Assembly (NCBI GenBank): GCA_009760885.1
Contig: CM019707.1
Location: forward strand, 31,299,687 to 31,363,686
Source: Achatina immaculata
Lineage: Eukaryota > Mollusca > Gastropoda > Stylommatophora > Achatinidae
Reading direction: 5' to 3'
DNA: 64,000 nt
Shown here: positions 41,651-52,479 of the stretch, piece by piece
Layout of the letters: each line of letters opens with the position of its first letter
Position numbering within the stretch: the first letter of the stretch is position 1
The notes under the pieces: generated by a model
Database searches by the model: none
Told to the model about the DNA's origin: nothing
The model's input: the letters and a program-made list of their open reading frames with translations, nothing else
Made by a program: the position numbers and the translations under genes

Positions 41651-42559
41651 CCTATGAAGAAATGTTACTTACAACAGTTATATAATTACAAATACGACAA
41701 TTTCTTATATACAGTAATAAGGAAAAAAATGACAACAGAAGACCTGTTACATGATCACTCTTCTCGTGAAGTCTGCAGGAAGGTCATAAAGTTAAAAACT
41801 AATACTTCTCAACCCAAACTTTGTGCATGATCGTAACAAAACAATCATTGGTTTTGTTTCCCCGAAACTATCTTCGTTTTCACACATAAAAAGTGTACAC
41901 TAAAGAAAGAAACGAAACAATCATGTATGTATGTTACACGCCTTGCAAGTTTCCACCCACTGCACATTTTTTTCCCCCCTCTGCAGAAGGGAAATTAGAA
42001 CTTCTATACGATTCTGAAAGCGAAGCAATTACGGCATTTTAAAAATGGGATCTATAACAACGAACGATAATCTCCCGAAAGCCGTATTATGACCCTGCTA
42101 CAGAAATCTGGAGCCAGAGAATGGAAAGATCGTTCGAGAATTAGTCTTGTGAGCAACGCGCCGATTAGTTAAGTATCATTAGATGCTAAGTTAGGAATGA
42201 GGTGCAGATCAGAGATCTCAGGATTCTAGAATTTCATTCGTGTTTGAATTTAACCCTTTCCAATCCTTTATCGAGGATTTCATAGACAAACCAGATCTGG
42301 CCCTTTCCTGTTGCCAGCGTTTTCTAATCATCATCATCTTGTACAGCTTTCGCTTCCACGGTTGGCTGCAATGACCGTCCATCCCTTTATTCCCTTGTTT
42401 TCACACCGCACCTGGCCATGGTGAATCTAGTCAATCTGTTTAATGTTTTATCCAGTCATTTATATCGTCATTTTTTTAACCTTCAGTTTTGCCTTTGAAC
42501 ATGGTGTTCATTACTGTATTATGCCTCTTCGTATAATAAATATTTTTAACAAAGAAATA
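41651..42559. other. Unannotated sequence (copy 1)
   Basis: About 900 bp with no recognised gene or repeat; duplicated at 49143-50053. Confidence 0.5.
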
Positions 42560-42811
42560 TACAGTACGTTAGGAAAATAACTGTGCAATTACCGAGTACC
42601 AATTCGGTATCGAAGTGATATCTTAATTACTGCGGTATTCAGTCACATCTACCTGCGTACGTTAGTGTGTTGAAGCCTGCTGTTGTGTAACTTAATTGGC
42701 GACTCCAGCCACACTAGGAAGATGTGGCTAGATACCGCAGACATTAAGATATCACTACGATACCGGAATCGATACTAGGTTAGTGCACAGTTACTTATGA
42801 AACACCCTGTA
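42560..42811. mobile_element. Palindromic MITE, about 252 bp (copy 1)
   Basis: The two ~100-bp arms are near inverse complements: AACTGTGCA, CCGGTATCG-AGTGATATCTTAAT and CTGCGGTAT recur inverted. Outer ends are TACAGTACGT on the left and, reversed, TACAGGGTGT on the right, with TA borders. No ORF. The sequence contig ends four bases beyond it. Confidence 0.85.
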
Positions 42812-42815
42812 TATT

Positions 42816-42915
42816 NNNNNNNNNNNNNNNNNNNNNNNNNNNNNNNNNNNNNNNNNNNNNNNNNNNNNNNNNNNNNNNNNNNNNNNNNNNNNNNNNNNNN
42901 NNNNNNNNNNNNNNN
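42816..42915. other. Assembly gap, exactly 100 N
   Basis: A run of 100 N is a conventional placeholder for unknown gap size. It separates the two copies of the 8-kb segment. Confidence 0.99.
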
Positions 42916-43059
42916 AATAGCTGTTCGTGACGCTGACCGCAACATCCTGTCATGCGCGGACGGGTGATGAAGGAACAAAATATGGACACAAACACTATCT
43001 CTCTAAGTGGCTTACGTTTTTCTCTCCGAAAACAGAAATGAAATAAGTTCTTAAACTCA

Positions 43060-43120
43060 AGGGCTCAACAACAGCAACAACAACAACGACAACGACGACG
43101 ACAACAACGATAACGACAGT
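43060..43120. repeat. (CAA/CGA)n microsatellite (copy 2)
   Basis: Shorter version of 34852-34932. Confidence 0.9.
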
Positions 43121-43234
43121 TAGTGCCTTCACACTTCAAGGCTACCATAGCATTTGAAGTAAAGATGCTAGAACCTGTCCTTGCAGTCTTTGTTCTTGCC
43201 AGGGATACCCCAGGTAGCAATTATCTGAGGCTGG

Positions 43235-43590
43235 GCTGATCCCAGCGTCGGTCGGTGTAACAAAAATTCTACCCGAATGCGGAATCGAACCAGGAACATT
43301 CTGATTGGTAGGCGAGTGAACCATAGCCGACCAACACCCACATTTCATTGGTACCTCCAATAGCAGCCTCAGTCTGGCTAGACGGACAGAGATCGCTGTT
43401 CTCCCTTTCGCCAGCAGAGCCTGCCAAAGAAGGATTGCACCTTGCCCTGCCTTTTCTGGCCTTACTCCGGGGCTGCGGAAAAAAAAGCCGCATGATGACC
43501 CACTCCACCTCCGACACGATGCTTATGTTTCAACATCTTCACCGCATCGGTTGCCAAGAACGTGAAACTACGCAGTTCCAGTGAGACAGA
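43235..43590 (-). mobile_element. REP-B-related SINE-like repeat (copy 2)
   Basis: Duplicate of 35026-35400 with single-base deletions at 43385 and 43428. Confidence 0.7.
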
Positions 43591-43737
43591 ACAACAGCGA
43601 CAACAAGTCATGCCGGGCGTGGCCTCGAGAGAAATTACGAAGGTGGGGTTCCTACGAAGACCTCCTGCTGACAGCAAGATTCATGAATGCAACCCGGCTG
43701 CGTGTTTAGAAAGCTGAGCATACGAAACTGAACGCAG

Positions 43738-44076
43738 AAGAAAAAGAAGAACAAGAACAAGAAGAACAAGAAGGAGAAGAATAAGGAAACGAAAAACAAC
43801 AACAACAACAACAAGAAATAGAATACTAAGAAGAACAAAAACAACAATAATAAGAATAGAACGCCAACAACAAAAACGAGAAGAAGAATAACGTCAACAA
43901 CAAGAATAGCAACAACAACAACAATACCAACAACGAGAGCAACAAAAACAACAACAAGAACAGCAGCAACAACAACAGGACGAAGAATAAGAACAGCAAC
44001 AACAACAAGACCAACAGCGACAACAACAACAACAACAATAAGAAGAACAACAACAACAGCACCAACAACAACAAGT
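43738..44076. repeat. (AAC)n/(AAG)n microsatellite (copy 2)
   Basis: About 140 bp shorter than in copy 1; one internal compound unit is missing. Confidence 0.96.
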
Positions 44077-44880
44077 CCTCTATTCCAGTATTCTCTACAG
44101 CGTCTGTTAACAAACTGAAACGATGCGGCTTCCTCCCTACTTCCCTGCTGTTCTTCCAACGTTTTCCTCACGTTTAAACAATAAAGAAAAATAAAATATT
44201 ATGAAAGCGGTTAACGCACACGGAATGAAAGGAAGAATCGGTGCGTCACATATTAAATGGCCCGGAAAACTTCATATGTCACATAGACAAGACGCCTTAC
44301 CCCTTCACAGAAGAAAAAAAAATTCATTTCATAGAACACATGAAAGCTAATGTGTTGAACGTTTCCGCTTTGAGATTTCCAATCACTTTTTTTTCCCCTT
44401 GTGTACTGCACTTTCCACATGCCCATTGCACTCAATCCTATTGAAACAAAAATACAGTCTAATGAATGAAAGGCTTTTATCTTTGGTTCGCTTGCTCTTT
44501 ATGCGAAAAAACCTTCTAGACTGGTTAAGAATGGTTATTGTTCGTAAATACCGAAGTTGAAGATAGAAAGTTTCCAGGTTAGAAAATCCCGGTAGAACTT
44601 GTAATTTCATCGAACTACGTAACAGAACTATCTGTATTGTTAAGGCTAAGATTTGTGTTCAAAGCTTTATGATCAGAGCTTCCGTTCTCAGCTTTTAGAC
44701 TTTGATTTAAAAAAAAAAAAAAATTACGTCTGCGAGCTGGAGGAGTGCAAAGACCTTCAGAGCTTCGGACACAAAGCTCATTATATCTTACTTGTAACGT
44801 GAGAAAATTATGAGGTCCATATGACCTGCTGGAAATGTTATTTTCAGAGAAGGATAATATTACGACGTGAGAAACAGCTA
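44077..44880. other. Unannotated sequence (copy 2)
   Basis: Duplicate of 36037-36841 with small indels. Nothing recognised. Confidence 0.5.
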
Positions 44881-45043
44881 AAAAAGAAGAAAAAGACGCA
44901 GGAAGAAGAAGAAGAAGAAGGAGGAGAGGAAGAACGAAAAAAAGGAGGAGGAGGATGAGAAGAAGTAGAAGAAGGAGAAAGAGGAAGAACTAATAATAAT
45001 AATAATAATAATAATAAAAACAATAATAATAATTTATTTTCTG
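44881..45043. repeat. GAA/GGA/AAT microsatellite (copy 2)
   Basis: Same blocks as 36842-37005 with different counts. Confidence 0.93.
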
Positions 45044-45286
45044 CTGATGAAGAGAACAACAAGAACAACTTCTAGCTCTCCAACGTTCTGAGCATCATCA
45101 CTCAATAATTTTCCAGCAATGTATCACCCAGTATTGCTAAAAAAAATAATATTAATTATTATTAAATATTTCAAAATTAAAACATTATCAATTTAGTTCT
45201 AGTATTATCTGAGTGTAGAGAGCGATATTAAGTATAAAATGAACGACTAGTATTTGTAGCTTCATTTCCATGCACTCTTCTTCTTC

Positions 45287-45587
45287 CTTTATCTCCCTGG
45301 AATTGTGAGCATGATGATCTTTGCAGCCGATGTAATGAAACTGTGGAAGCACGGCACAGTTTCGGATTTGGAGTGGGTTACGGCTTTTTTACACTTCCTG
45401 AATGGAGCTAGAAGCAGGAATGGTTGGGGGGGGGGGGGAGAGTGCCCTCTTTTTTAGCAGACCCCACGACCATTGGGGACACGAATATTGTGATCCCTGC
45501 CCGGTTAGCCAGGCTGGGCCTATTACTGGGGGTACCAACGGGACGTGGGGACAGGGTCTTGGTCACTTATGATTCGTCAACCCTAAC
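45287..45587 (+). mobile_element. REP-B SINE-like repeat, truncated (copy 2)
   Basis: Same as 37243 but cut after GATTCGTCAACCCTAAC, where the 590-bp deletion starts. Confidence 0.83.
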
Positions 45588-45805
45588 TTCTGTTCCCCTG
45601 TGGTGTCCATCTTAGTGCTATTTTTTGATAGTGAGTTGTCAGTCATCCTGAGCACATGTCCCAATCATCGCCAGCGTCTTTCCTCAATAATTGCTGTCAG
45701 TGGCTTCATCTGCATTTCTGCCAACAAGATGTTGTTTCTTATGGTGTTTTGGCCAAAATATTTTTCTAATTCTTCGTAAACATTTAGTCTGGAAAGAACT
45801 GAGCT
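45588..45805 (-). pseudogene. LINE-epsilon RT fragment, shortened (copy 2)
   Basis: Retains the RNNILLAKMQ and WRWLGHVLRM segments of 37990-38345; the 3' third is lost in the deletion. Confidence 0.78.
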
Positions 45806-46478
45806 TGTTATCTATAGTTTTGGTGATTTTTCAGTATTTACTTCCTTAGACTATCTCGTTTACTCTGCAATAATAATAATAATGATAATAAGACGAAGAG
45901 AATAACAAAAAGTAACTAAATTAACGACAAATTTCTGCCCAAATGTGTGCGGACAATAAGGCTTCTTTGTTTTTCTTGTCTCCTCCTGCCTTTAAACCAC
46001 AAGCAACACCTTCATGCCCCGACAAAAATCGTGAAAACATATCTCTTAGAATGAGATGAATCACTGAGACCATAACTGCGCGCACGAAAGATGAAAGCTC
46101 GAGGTTAAAGTGCTCAACATACTTTTGTTGTCGGCCGGAAACGATGACGTGGTCCAGTTGTGTAGTTTTACTTAATAGTTGTGTCCCTGCGCTGACGAAG
46201 AAGATGAACGCTGTGCAGCGGGCCTGGTTGTTATATGCCTCAGTTGATTGAAAAAAGAAAAAAAGTAATAAGAAACCTTTGTGACATGCAGGGCCTCGGA
46301 CAGGAATTCTGTAAGGTGGCCCAAGAATATCATTCCCCCCCCCCACCACCATCACCACCACCACCACCACCACCACTGATTTCCATTGCCATCCATTATT
46401 TCCTCCCTCCCCCCCCCCTCACTCCTATGAAGCCCTCTTTTAAAACGGAGGAAGTCTTCAGAGCCTCAGAGCTATGTA
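45806..46478. other. Unannotated sequence (copy 2)
   Basis: Duplicate of 38346-39020. Confidence 0.5.
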
Positions 46479-46672
46479 CCTGCTCGGCCCCACTCTCACC
46501 AGGCTCCCAGAGCGTTGTACCGGCTGGACCCCACTTTCACCAGGCTCCCAGAGCGTTGTACCGGCTGGACCCCACTTTCACCGGGCTCCCAGAGCGATGT
46601 ACCACCTGAACCCCCACTTTCACTGGGTCCCCAGAACGATGTACTGGGTGGACCCCACTTCCACTGGGCCCG
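46479..46672. repeat. 41-bp GC-rich minisatellite (copy 2)
   Basis: Same array as 39021-39212 with a small indel difference. Confidence 0.93.
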
Positions 46673-46929
46673 ATTACACTCTGAGGTAATGATGAGTGCC
46701 TGATTTTTTTTTTTGTCATCATGCCCCGGTGAATACACTGGAAAGTCAAGCCGTGACAGGTCAAGTAGACCCAGTGTCTGGTATCTGAAGAAGCTTCACC
46801 ATCCCGTGGAGAACTTTGTCTTGTTTCCGAGGAAGAAGGAAGACGACACCAAGCAGACCCAACAAGCTCTGAATGTTTTCAAAAAATAAAAGATGGTTCC
46901 ATTTCCGCGTAGCCTCTGCATAATCAGTT

Positions 46930-47098
46930 CAGCGGGAGAAATGGTTACCTGACTCCTGGAGCTAGGGAAGGAAAGACAGCCTGACCACATCATCCTGCAG
47001 TGTGCCGACAAGTGAAGAAATATAGGAAGGCTAAAATCACGACCTTTATGTCTCAACTGCGCGAAACAGGTCAATAAAAAATATGGACACTAACAAAA
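46930..47098 (+). mobile_element. SINE body fragment (copy 2)
   Basis: Duplicate of 39455-39640. Confidence 0.75.
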
Positions 47099-47214
47099 TA
47101 CCCCCCCCCCTTAATGGGGGTAATAACAGATGAAGAAATTTAATGGCAGAATAAAGGTAAAACCCCCGTTTACATTCCATTAAGGCATATTAAGGTATAT
47201 TAAGGCATATCCGG

Positions 47215-47310
47215 CCTGTATTTCTAGGACCTTCTGATTTACTTTCTGCCTGGCCCCATTTACTTTCCCAGATTTCTCTGGTACCCATTTTTAGAGACTG
47301 GCCAGACCCT
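47215..47310 (-). mobile_element. SINE fragment, minus strand (copy 2)
   Basis: Duplicate of 39745-39845. Confidence 0.65.
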
Positions 47311-47481
47311 GAGCATGTTAAAAGCATTTATGTTTTTCTCAGCTGTTGTATTATGTATGTCAAATGCCTCTGAATGTAAATGCTATAGAAGAGTCCTTCA
47401 AATATCATGGACACAATACAAAAAAAAAACAACAAATATACCCATACTACAAGAACTTAATATTGAAGAAGGTTGGTTAGT
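47311..47481 (+). pseudogene. LINE-alpha RT tail, 5' part (copy 2)
   Basis: Reads LKAFMFFSAVVLCMSNASE, CKCYRRVLQISWTQYKK and IPILQELNIEEGWLV in one frame. Copy 1 has indels here that break it, so copy 2 is closer to the true sequence. Confidence 0.87.
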
Positions 47482-48731
47482 CTTCTTCTTCTTCTTCTGT
47501 TTCATTCGCTTCTATCACCAAGACCGCCCTGTGATCCTACTGAATTTACTCCTGTGGTCCTCGATAGGTCCCGTGGTCCCCGAAAGGACCACACGAGATC
47601 CACGAGAGGACCACAAGAGGTTGAGAGTATCGCAGGGCTTTAGCCTGTATTCTTGGTGGGTCTCAGAAGCGGGATTGTGTGACACCGTGGTTTTCGTTGC
47701 ACCAGTTTAATCTAGAATTGGATTTTCTCACCGGAAAACCTCGACTTGTTTTGGGATATCAGTATATCCCCGCTGGGTGAAAGGTGGTTGCCCACCCAGT
47801 CCAGCGTTGGACTTTCTCACTGGAAAACCTCGACGTAATTAGGATACGCGAACATCCCCGCGGAGTGAGAGGTGGTTGCCTATCTAGACTGCACTGGTCC
47901 AGTATCGGCGACTTCAGCATTTTATGATCGTGGCCGCTACCCTTCCTAGTTGTGACCAGGACGGAGCTTTTGTCCAGGAGGACGAATCCTCGCCATTAGT
48001 GACTTCCACCCTGGGTTAAGCCAGTTTGGGCATATTATCCGAGTATGGGCGTGTTTGGGACGTGGCCGACCTCTAGAGCAGAAGCGTCGTGATATGCGTA
48101 GCTCTTGCCGCGAGGTTATGACATACTGATTATGTATCCTTTCCATCACCTTTTCACATCGGCGCCGCACAGCAACCCTAATTTCTTTTTCGCATTTTCT
48201 TATTGGCCGGGAGGAGTTTCACTCCGCGCATCCGAAGAAACTCGCCAGCAGTGTCTTAACCCCTGGGTTAAGCCGGTTCAGGCAGTTCACCCGGTATGAG
48301 TGCACATAGGACGTGGCCGATCTCCAGAGCAGAGGTGCCGTGATTTGAGCAATCCTTACCTCGAGACTACTGATTACTTCACTTAATCCTTTCTTTCGCT
48401 TTTTCCACAGTGACGCTGCGCGGCAACCCCATTTGCACCTTTCTTCACTGGCCGGGAGGAGCCCCACTCCACGCACGGCAGCTGAAGAATCTCGCCAGCA
48501 CCGGTAGATAAGCTACCAAACATGACTCTCATCTACCCGAAAGTCTGGTTTTCAGGCGCCAGATATTCGCCTTTGCCCTTTCTCCTGTCAGTTTGAACAG
48601 TTCTGCCACGAGAAGGCCAGGAGCTGGACTTGACTGTCAGAGGTTATTGGAGACGCACGCCTTGGAGACATTTCGCTGGAGTGGAGAGCGTATCCCCCAC
48701 CCCACCTCCGGTTATATCAACTGGTTGAACC
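47482..48731 (-). mobile_element. REP-A element, 1,250 bp (copy 2)
   Basis: Same insertion as 40009-41250, with TSD GGTTGGTTAGT (47471-47481) and GGTTGGCTAGT (48732-48742). Single-base differences from copy 1 are mostly extra bases in short homopolymers. Confidence 0.88.
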
Positions 48732-49006
48732 GGTTGGCTAGTAAAGAAAATTAAACAGAGAAAACTTAAATATTTTGAACATTAAACGTCATGATAATTT
48801 AGAGAAGACGGTCTTGGGAGGGTGCATAATGGGAAAAAGAAAGAGAGGAAGACCAAGGCGAAGATGGTTACAAGGCATCATTGATGATCTGCAGATGGAT
48901 GCATTGGATGCATCAGCATCAGGACATCTTGCTCACAACTGAGAGGCCTACAGGAGAGCTGTTATGGAGGCAAAGCTCCGCAAGGGACATAGAAATGACT
49001 GAGACC
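48732..49006 (+). pseudogene. LINE-alpha RT tail, 3' part (copy 2)
   Basis: Same as 41251-41524. An in-frame stop replaces the Asn-Arg of NREAYRR (CAACTGAGAG), absent from copy 1, so the copies differ by a real substitution as well as indels. Confidence 0.88.
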
Positions 49007-49142
49007 CCATGACCTTTTTGGTCTGATGGTAATAGAAACCGCGGCCCCCCCCCCCCTTTTTCCCCCCAGTGTTGGAACTTGAACCCGGTACCACAGGGTT
49101 AGTATACCGAGCGCTTAACCACTCGGCCAATCAAGCCCTATG
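49007..49142 (-). mobile_element. tRNA-headed SINE fragment (copy 2)
   Basis: Duplicate of 41525-41650, with the same B box. Confidence 0.78.
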
Positions 49143-50053
49143 AGGAAATGTTACTTACAACAGTTATATAATTACAAATACGACAATTTCTTATATACAG
49201 TAATAAGGAAACAAATGACAACAGAAGACCTGTTACAGGATCACTCTTCTCGTGAAGTCCGCAGGAAGGTCATAAAGTTAAAAACTAACACTTCTCAGCC
49301 CAAACTTTGTGCATGATCGTAACAAAACAATCATTGGTTTTGTTTCCCCGAAACTATCTTCGTTTTCACACATAAAAAGTGTACACTAAAGAAAGAAACG
49401 AAACAATCATGTATGTATGTTACACGCCTTGCAAGTTTCCACCCACTGCACATTTTTTTTCCCCCTCTGCAGAAGGGAAATTAGAACTTCTATACGATTC
49501 TGAAAGCGAAGCAATTACGGCATTTTAAAAATGGGATCTATAACAACGAACGATAATCTCCCGAAAGCCGTATTTATGACCCTGCTACAGAAATCTGGAG
49601 CCAGAGAATGGAAAGATCGTTCGAGAATTAGTCTTGTGAGCAACGCGCCGAGTTAGTTAAGTATCATTAGATGCTAAGTTAGGAATGAGGTGCAGATCAG
49701 AGATCTCAGGATTCTAGAATTCCATTCGTGTTTGAATTTAACCCTTTCCAATCCTTTATCGAGGATTTCATAGACAAACCAGATCTGGCCCTTTTCTGTT
49801 GCCAGCGTTTTCTAACTCATCATCATCTTGTACAGCTTTCGCTTCCACGGTTGGCTGCAATGACCGTCCATCTACTTTATTCCCTTGTTTTCACACCGCA
49901 CCTGGCCATGGTGAATCTAGTCAATCTGTTTAATGTTTTATCCAGTCATTTATATCGTCATTTTTTTAACCTTCAGTTTTGCCTTTGAACATGGTGTTCA
50001 TTACTGTATTATGCCTCTTCGTATGAATAAAATATTTTCTTAACAAAGAAATA
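49143..50053. other. Unannotated sequence (copy 2)
   Basis: Duplicate of 41651-42559. Confidence 0.5.
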
Positions 50054-50306
50054 TACAGTACGTTAGGAAAATAACTGTGCAATTACCGAGTACCAATTCC
50101 GGTATCGAAGTGATATCTTAATTACTGCGGTATTCAGTCACATCTACCTGCGTACGTTAGTGTGTTGAAGCCTGCTGTTGTGTAACTTAATTGGCGACTC
50201 CAGCCACACTAGGAAGATGTGGCTAGATACCGCAGACATTAAGATATCACTACGATACCGGAATCGATACTAGGTTAGTGCACAGTTACTTATGAAACAC
50301 CCTGTA
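50054..50306. mobile_element. Palindromic MITE, 253 bp (copy 2)
   Basis: Same hairpin element as 42560-42811; here the right flank continues into unique sequence, so its boundary at CCTGTA is visible. Confidence 0.85.
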
Positions 50307-50335
50307 TATTGTTTAACTCTTCGCATGTAACAGTC

Positions 50336-50631
50336 ACGGAAAAAAACAACAGATTGAGGTGGCTCGGAAATTTAGAGAGAATAAAGGATGATAGACAAAT
50401 AAAGATGGCCTATACATAAGTGGTGAAAGGGGATAGACCAAGAGGTAGACAGTGATGGCGACACAACCTAGAAGAAGCTGTTGGAATCGACAATTGGCAA
50501 ATGCGAACGAAGAAGAAGAAGACAATTGGCATGAAAAGATCAACATCAGAGAGGAATGAAGGCGTGTCTTGACTGTAGCAGTGAGCCTCGATGCCTCGGA
50601 AGGCAACTGGTCAAAAGAAGAAGAAGAAGTG
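50336..50631 (+). mobile_element. LINE-zeta RT C-terminal fragment with (GAA)n tail
   Basis: The plus strand gives NNRLRWLGNLERIKDDRQIK, MAYT, then a basic RPRGR segment, NLEEAVGIDNW and, after a 21-bp insert, HEKINIRERNEG and SLDASEGNW before an (AAG)n tail. It is the same family as 61462-61995 (NRLRWLGHVERM, GVTNWREIRN, SLNGSES). Internal stops show it is dead. Confidence 0.85.
50500..50520 (+). mobile_element. 21-bp retro-insertion of a LINE/REP-A-type 3' tail
   Basis: The insert AATGCGAACGAAGAAGAAGAA lies between two perfect copies of GACAATTGGCA (50489-50499 and 50521-50531). Removing insert and one flank copy restores the LINE-zeta frame DNWHEKI. The insert equals the terminal bases of the LINE at 6273 (AATGCGAACGAAG plus GAA repeats on its own strand). 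Confidence 0.85.
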
Positions 50632-50799
50632 TCTCCTTCTTATGAGTTTCAGTATTTCTCTTTTCAATTTCAGTTTATTTTGCTGTTTTCTGTCCTCATC
50701 GTAAAACTCTTCCACTTCTTCTGTGTATCCACATTGTAAGGGTACAAATGTGCGTTTTTATTTATTTGTTATTTTAATGTCACTGCTTTCTTCGCTATG
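50632..50799. other. Unannotated sequence
   Basis: Short stretch between the LINE-zeta tail and a tRNA-like repeat; nothing recognised. Confidence 0.4.
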
Positions 50800-51010
50800 T
50801 CGCTGTGGTGTAGTTGTTATTGCACTCGTCTGTCAATCAGAAGGTCACTGGTTCAACTTGGCACTCGGGGGGGGGGGGGGGGGAAAGGGGGTTGGACCGA
50901 CCAGCACCGAGGTCAGCCCAGAGGCTATCCGCACACCAGAGTGTGACCTATATTGACACTGCGCATGTCCCGCGGCCCTTGACCCCATACCAATAACATT
51001 GGATTTGTGG
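50800..51010 (+). mobile_element. tRNA-derived SINE-like repeat
   Basis: GCTGTGGTGTAGTTGTTATT (A box) and AGGTCACTGGTTCAACTTGG (B box) lie 40 bases apart, followed by a G run and a body with AGAGTGTGACCTATATTGAC. A true tRNA fold is not supported. Confidence 0.7.
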
Positions 51011-51114
51011 GGGAAAGTATTTCAAGCGATTTTCTTTAACACTTTTCCCTAATCCCTGACCCTGAGTCGAGCCAGGACGGACAGTGGGGGGCAGGGTCCT
51101 AACCGAATTCGGGG

Positions 51115-52478
51115 TGGAACGTTTTACTCCGTCCGGGACAAACGGTCAGTGGACATGCGAAATCGCTAATTTTTCTAAAAGTTAAAAGTAAAATGTTTCT
51201 TAATAAAAAAAATACAAATAATTAGTGTCATAATCTAACATATAACTTTAAAAAGCTTTTTTTTAAAAAATCGCCGATAGTGGGGTTCGAACCCATAGCA
51301 TATATATATTAATAGAATCTTGTTCCTACTGACTGAGCTAGCCGGACGGCTGGCATACTTCTCACTTTGTAGCATATAAGCAGACTCAATGCGCAGTCAA
51401 TGTAGGTCACGGACAGAGGGAGTGCGGATAGACACTCCCCTCAAAAAAAAAAGGGCACCTGCGAAAACAAAGGCAGCGAGGACAGCTGTTGCCATCCCCA
51501 CCCCAAATGCTGTGATGGCCTAGAAATGTGAAGGCGCTAACACTTTCACACTCACACAGCACGCAAGAGTACAACGGGGCGTGCCTTTCAAAAACTGTAG
51601 AGAAGTATGAAAAGTCTTCAAAACGTCAAATGACGCTCAAAGTCAAGTCCAGTCAGTTGTCCAGGAAAAAAAAAAGTATAGGTAACTAATCAATCCAGCA
51701 AAAAGAGGCATTTCTAGGTTAAGCTTGTGTTACAGTAAGAAAATGCCAAAGAAGAAGGAGGAGAAGGAGGAGGAGTAGGAAAATAATAATAAACATAAGC
51801 AGCAGAAGAAGAAAGATGGATTAGGAAGAGATGTGGGACTACCCTTAATTCTCTAAAATCTGCTGCTGTCAAGTGTGCTTAAATTCTGACCAGCCAGGAA
51901 ACTGTCCTCACAAATACATACACGCACACAACACACACACACATACACACACAAATATTGAGTACAAAAAAGGCAAAGCTTTAGAGAATTTAAAAAAAAA
52001 CCTAAAATATAATATTTCAGCTTTAACCTTCATCAGACAACAACTAGGGAAAGCCCAGAGTTTACAATGTAATAAATAGAAGCTTCTTGGGGGCTTTGAA
52101 TGACGATTCCAAACAATAATCCCCCCCCCCCCAGAATCCAAATAGAACACACGGGCATAACTCAGGGAATTACTCAAGTGACAAGAATTAATTACATCAG
52201 CAATAGAATCAGATGACCGGGGGGGGGAGGTGTGTGTGGGGGTAGGGGGATGGGAACTGCTGATTCACGCACTAAAGGCGGAACCAAAGACATCCGTGTT
52301 CGCTTATCTGCCGGACCTCTCTCATCTTCCATCTCGTCAAAAGCAAAAGCCCCCCCTCCCTCCTCTCACACTCCTCCGTTCTTCTGCAGGCGGCACCCCC
52401 CCCCCCCCACCCCCACCCCTCAAATCCTACCCCCAGAAAAAAAAAGCGAAACAACCACATAAAAAGTAAAAAAAACAG
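51115..52478. repeat. Unit U, copy A (~1.36 kb)
   Basis: Begins TGGAACGTTTTACTCCGTCC and ends ACATAAAAAGTAAAAAAAA. Contains a tRNA-like sequence, AGG/CA/poly-C simple runs and an internal SINE-like body near 51450-51560. Copies B and C follow. No gene recognised; ORFs at 52230-52469 are in poly-C/poly-A sequence. Confidence 0.93.
51271..51350 (-). repeat. tRNA-Lys-like sequence in unit U (copy A)
   Basis: Reverse complement reads GCCGTCCGGCTAGCTCAGTC (A box) through GGGTTCGAACCCCACTATCG (B box), much like a tRNA-Lys, but the anticodon arm is replaced by a TATATA run. Likely a SINE head or tRNA pseudogene. Confidence 0.75.
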
Positions 52479-52479
52479 G

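Larger units (their letters stand above)
34703..42815. repeat. 8.1-kb segment, copy 1 of a large direct duplication
   Basis: AATAGCTGTTCGTGACGCTG at 34703 matches 42916, and GAAACACCCTGTATATT ends both copies at 42815 and 50310. All elements between recur in order. Copy 2 lacks about 590 bp, and both differ by many 1-2-base indels. The join between them is a 100-N gap. Confidence 0.97.
42916..50310. repeat. 7.4-kb segment, copy 2 of the large duplication
   Basis: Homologous throughout to 34703-42815. It starts mid-SINE and carries the same nested REP-A and MITE. It lacks copy 1's 37550-38140 block. Confidence 0.97.

Noticed and set aside
42775..42995. ORFs spanning the 100-N gap
   Set aside because: They are translated through undetermined bases.
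51271..51350. Functional tRNA-Lys gene
   Set aside because: A and B boxes are good, but the anticodon arm is replaced by a TA run and it repeats in three copies of unit U, so it is read as SINE-derived or pseudogenic.
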